From positions 1 to 44,173 of the forward strand of contig VFKN01000033.1 in assembly GCA_009885525.1 (NCBI GenBank): 44,173 bases of DNA, read 5' to 3'. Position 1 is the stretch's first letter, and every line of letters begins with the position of its first letter. The notes beneath the pieces are model-generated. The model was given only the letters and a program-made list of their open reading frames with translations, was not told the origin of the DNA and made no database searches. Made by a program: the position numbers and the translations under genes. Shown here one piece after another: positions 41,512 to 44,173 of this stretch. The DNA is from Anaerolineaceae bacterium. Lineage in GTDB: Bacteria > Chloroflexota > Anaerolineae > Anaerolineales > Villigracilaceae.

Positions 41512-42000
41512 ATGGTATCAGTAATGGAAAGACTTGCAATACGAACGGAAAATAAATTTAGAAGTCTTATTACAAAACAGGCTTACAAAAAAGGCGAAGT
41601 AATGTGCATCATCCCCAGCGAGAACATCATGGACAAACCCAATCGCTTCACGGTGCAAATCGCAAAAGACAAGCACACACACGTCGGCAAGCTGGCTGCG
41701 CTCAATCACTCCTGCAACCCGAATGTAATTCTTGACACAGAACACATGGTGATGATCGCATGCCGCGACATCGAAAAAGGCGAGGAACTTTCCTTCTTCT
41801 ACCCAGCCACGGAATGGGAGATGCAAGCGCCGTTCATTTGCTTATGCGGCTCCGCGAACTGCATCCACGTTGTAGCGGGCGCGCGCTTTCTGCCGCTCTC
41901 CACACTGGAAAATCATTACCTGAGTAAACACATCCGCGAGGAAATGATCGAACTGCTCAACGGCACAAAATCGCATTTAGAAAAGTTACAGGGAAATTAA
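41512..42000 (+). CDS. SET-domain protein (predicted lysine methyltransferase)
   Basis: A 162-residue protein with the SET core: ALNHSCNPN, DIEKGEELSFFY and a post-SET-like cysteine set CLCGSANC. In eukaryotes such enzymes methylate lysines using S-adenosylmethionine; bacterial members are less studied and their targets mostly unknown. The start at 41512 (MVSVMERL) follows AAGGAG at 9 nt; the ATG at 41503 overlaps the ribosome site. It ends in a hairpin with T run (42007-42041). Its neighbours give no functional hint. Confidence 0.88.
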   Translation: MVSVMERLAIRTENKFRSLITKQAYKKGEVMCIIPSENIMDKPNRFTVQIAKDKHTHVGKLAALNHSCNPNVILDTEHMVMIACRDIEKGEELSFFYPATEWEMQAPFICLCGSANCIHVVAGARFLPLSTLENHYLSKHIREEMIELLNGTKSHLEKLQGN

Positions 42001-42006
42001 TCCAGA

Positions 42007-42041
42007 AACTCGGAGGTCTTGAAGACCTCCGAGTTTTTTTA
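42007..42041 (+). terminator. intrinsic terminator derived from a dispersed palindrome
   Basis: Perfect 14-bp stem AACTCGGAGGTCTT / AAGACCTCCGAGTT with a single central base, followed by seven T. It ends the SET gene. The stem shares CTCGGAGGTCT with the palindrome in pabBC (10091-10124), so the two are probably related copies. Confidence 0.85.
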
Positions 42042-42055
42042 CCCGGTCAGGCTTT

Positions 42056-42478
42056 TTACAACTTTCGATGCAGCGCCAAAAGCGTATACGCCCCCACCCA
42101 GGGTTTGCCCAAGCGGTGATTGTCTGAAACAATGATCGTGCCAAACTTTGAAGCGATCTGCGGCATGAGCATGGCAATCGCAGCCCAGTCATCGGTCAAC
42201 ACGGCTGCTTTCATCTTCGTTGCGGATTGCCCGGCCCACATCCACTCCATGCGGAACTTATCCGCCTTGACCCAGTAGTCGCGTTTTTCCCACGCAACCA
42301 CAGAAGTATCGATTCCTTCAGAAATAGATTGCAAAGCGAGCGCAATAAACGCCGCTAAATCTTTCGTCTCTGGTGTAACATTTTGCATTCTGGCAAGTTC
42401 ACGAATGCACAGCACAATGGACTTTGTCAAACGGGTTCGTTCTTTTCCAACAGAATCGGGGTTAATCACACGGCTCAA
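42056..42478 (-). CDS. protein of unknown function
   Basis: A 140-residue, helix-rich, cytoplasmic protein. It opens SRVINPDSVGKERTRLTKSIVLCIREL and contains the well-defined stretches WEKRDYWVKADKFRMEWMW and PWVGAYTLLALHRKL. I do not recognise the family. The TTG start is supported by GGAGA 8 nt upstream and no ATG in the same frame nearby. It is divergent from the methylase gene, with 178 nt between them, in which I see only AT-rich promoter-like DNA. Confidence 0.65.
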   Translation of the reverse strand: MSRVINPDSVGKERTRLTKSIVLCIRELARMQNVTPETKDLAAFIALALQSISEGIDTSVVAWEKRDYWVKADKFRMEWMWAGQSATKMKAAVLTDDWAAIAMLMPQIASKFGTIIVSDNHRLGKPWVGAYTLLALHRKL

Positions 42479-42656
42479 CAGAAATTCTCCAAGATTAAAT
42501 TTGAAATTACAAGAGCGGCATTATACCGCCAATCGAAGGTCAAGCGCTGCCACTCGAAATATTTTAAAGATACCTTTTGTTGTATACTTACTCCATTGCG
42601 GACACTAAACAGCAAGCAAAACTTAGGGTCTTTATCAAAATTTCCAAGGTAGATCA

Positions 42657-44168
42657 ATGACCGACAACATTCTCCAATATGAATCGAAAATCTGGGCGAC
42701 CGCCGATCTTTTGCGCGGCTGCGGCATTAAAGAATCTGAATGGCCGTCTTATATGATGCCATTCTTTGCGTTGATTATGATCGAAAGCCGCTTGCTTCGC
42801 CTATTTGAAGAAGAAATCAAGATTGCAGGTGGAGAAAAAGCCTTTGAAGCCATGCGCGAAGATGACAGACTCGCACTCCTTTTGGACAAAAAACAAGGCT
42901 ACAACAAATATCTCTTCGAGCAAAAGAAGTCGCTGGTAGAGATTTGCGCGAATGACAAAACCTTTGAAATTGACTTCGACGCCTACCTGAAAGGCTTTGA
43001 CGAAGAGACCAAAGACCTGCTCGGCGTGGAACCTGGCGATGAAGGCGAAAAATTCCTCAATATCAAAAACTACATCTCCATTTTGAAGAACAAAAAAGTC
43101 CTGCTTGGATATGTCAAAAAGTGGAGCGAGATTGACCTAAAGCCATACAGCAACTCCGACATCACCACATTGGAAGAACACATCAAACGCCGTTGGGCGG
43201 ACATGTCTGCCGAGACAGCAGGCGAGCAATACACGCCCGATGATGTGATCGCGCTCATGGCAGATATTATCGCCTCCAAGATCGAACCGAAAGAAACCCT
43301 GCTCAAAATTTATGACCCTGCCTGTGGTGGCGGAAATTTGCTCTTCGGGGTGGAAGACCGAATCAAGGAATCATTCCCCAATCGGTATACCCAAACCTTT
43401 GGACAGGAATTGAATGACGCCCTCTTCGCGCTTGCCAAGATCGAGAGCCGCTTCCGTGAAGACTCAAAGATCGAAGCAGGCAACACGCTGACAGATGACA
43501 AATTCTACAATGATGAGTTTGACGTTTCCATTGCCAACCCGCCTTTTGGCGTGGACTGGAAAGGCTTCCAAACCGACATTCGCAACGACAAGACGGGACG
43601 CTATAAATATTTCCCCTCCGTTGGCGATGGACAATTGCTCTTTACCCAACACCTGATTTCCAAAATGGCGCATGATGGTGTGGCGGTGATCGTTCACAAC
43701 GGTTCGACCTTGTTCTCAGGTGACGCGGGCAGCAATGAAAGTAACATCCGCAAATGGATGTTGGACGCTGACATCGTAGAAGCCGTAATTCAATTACCCA
43801 CCGATGAATTTTTCAACACGGGTATTTACACCTACCTGTGGGTACTAAACAAAAACAAGAAGCCTCACCAAAAAGGCAGGGTGATGTTGCTCAACGCCAG
43901 CGAGAAATTCAAGCCATTAAGAAAGAATAAAGGCTCGAAGCGCAAGGAAGTGGACGCAGGTAGTCGCCTCGACATTGTGACCACGCTCGGCAAATTTGAA
44001 GATAACGATTATGCCCGCGTCTTCGATAAGGAGTATTTCTATTTCAACAAACAGGCGATTCTGCTCACGAATGTGGACGAGCAAGGTAAGTTTTTACCCG
44101 ACAGCATAAAACTTTCCCCGATCAAACTGGAAAACGGACAGCGGGAAGCACGACTTCGCCTTCTTTGA
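42657..44168 (+). CDS. hsdM: type I restriction-modification methyltransferase subunit (HsdM/N-6 DNA methylase)
   Basis: Adenine-specific DNA methylase. An N-terminal helical domain (about 1-160) precedes the catalytic domain with the SAM-binding motif DPACGGGNLLFG near residue 223 and the catalytic IANPPFG near 296. Family-typical blocks AGEQYTPDDV, VGDGQLLFTQHLISKM and NTGIYTYLWVLNKNKKP follow. The frame stops at 44166-44168 with REARLRLL, but the +1 frame over the last 40 nt reads DSGKHDFAFFDE, which looks like real continuation, so a frameshift near 44130 is likely and the gene may run beyond the window. The specificity (HsdS) and restriction (HsdR) genes are expected downstream. Confidence 0.9.
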   Translation: MTDNILQYESKIWATADLLRGCGIKESEWPSYMMPFFALIMIESRLLRLFEEEIKIAGGEKAFEAMREDDRLALLLDKKQGYNKYLFEQKKSLVEICANDKTFEIDFDAYLKGFDEETKDLLGVEPGDEGEKFLNIKNYISILKNKKVLLGYVKKWSEIDLKPYSNSDITTLEEHIKRRWADMSAETAGEQYTPDDVIALMADIIASKIEPKETLLKIYDPACGGGNLLFGVEDRIKESFPNRYTQTFGQELNDALFALAKIESRFREDSKIEAGNTLTDDKFYNDEFDVSIANPPFGVDWKGFQTDIRNDKTGRYKYFPSVGDGQLLFTQHLISKMAHDGVAVIVHNGSTLFSGDAGSNESNIRKWMLDADIVEAVIQLPTDEFFNTGIYTYLWVLNKNKKPHQKGRVMLLNASEKFKPLRKNKGSKRKEVDAGSRLDIVTTLGKFEDNDYARVFDKEYFYFNKQAILLTNVDEQGKFLPDSIKLSPIKLENGQREARLRLL

Positions 44169-44173
44169 CGAGG

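Noticed and set aside
1-44173. CRISPR array, tRNA, rRNA or transposase genes
   Set aside because: No regularly spaced direct repeats, no cloverleaf with a CCA-type acceptor, no rRNA motifs and no DDE or recombinase motif seen in any frame; the repeats seen are palindromic and scattered.

Overview
This 44 kb window looks like a chromosomal contig of an uncultivated, probably aerobic or facultative member of Chloroflexota, most likely Anaerolineales. That placement is inference. It rests on the mix of lipoproteins with Thr/Pro-rich linkers, an A2-type caa3 oxidase with a CtaA-CtaB fusion, large multipass glycosyltransferases, and many palindromic dispersed repeats. I see no rRNA, tRNA, CRISPR array, transposase or phage module.

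Layout. 241-4164 (+): a MacA/MacB-type ABC export operon with a trailing SH3 lipoprotein. 4208-7911 (+): M32 carboxypeptidase, lipoprotein, M20 peptidase. 7993-9820 (-): secreted flavin amine oxidase and a VanZ-like protein. 9832-11571 (+): fused PabB-PabC. 11697-12188 (-): lipoprotein. 12316-16110 (-): a glycerol/dihydroxyacetone locus in decay, with glpK and dhaL intact, a C-terminal ptsI fragment, and an in-frame GlpF::DhaK chimera. 16445-20859 (-): a complete arsenic operon arsR-arsD-arsA-(small thioredoxin-like gene)-arsC-acr3 with a promoter/operator in front of arsR. 20937-21670 (-): a small unknown gene and a TldD/PmbA fragment. 21996-24098 (+): YyaL-type thioredoxin-domain protein; 24269-24454 (-): TatA. 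24856-31476: four membrane glycosyltransferases. 31499-38643 (-): the cytochrome oxidase locus, ctaC-ctaD-ctaF/E followed by sco, a cupredoxin-like gene, surf1 and ctaA/B. 38837-41148 (-): PrxQ/BCP, a cytochrome c lipoprotein, a KAS III-like enzyme. 41512-42000 (+): SET-domain protein. 42056-42478 (-): unknown. 42657-44168 (+): type I modification methylase, possibly frameshifted at its end.

How genes work together. CtaC (CuA plus fused cytochrome c), CtaD and the fused subunit IV/III form the oxidase. SCO, SURF1, CtaAB and probably the cupredoxin-like protein mature it, supplying copper and heme; the small cytochrome c lipoprotein could donate electrons. ArsC reduces arsenate, ArsD hands arsenite to ArsA, Acr3 exports it, and ArsR controls the unit.

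The most distinctive theme is a set of palindromic dispersed repeats found between genes and also inside reading frames without breaking them (yyaL, pabBC, the arsA linker, perhaps a glycosyltransferase). One family member seems to serve as a terminator elsewhere in the window. The second theme is gene wreckage: the GlpF::DhaK chimera, ptsI and tldD fragments, and a decayed second copy of the ctaB 3' end separated from the intact one by a glycosyltransferase gene.
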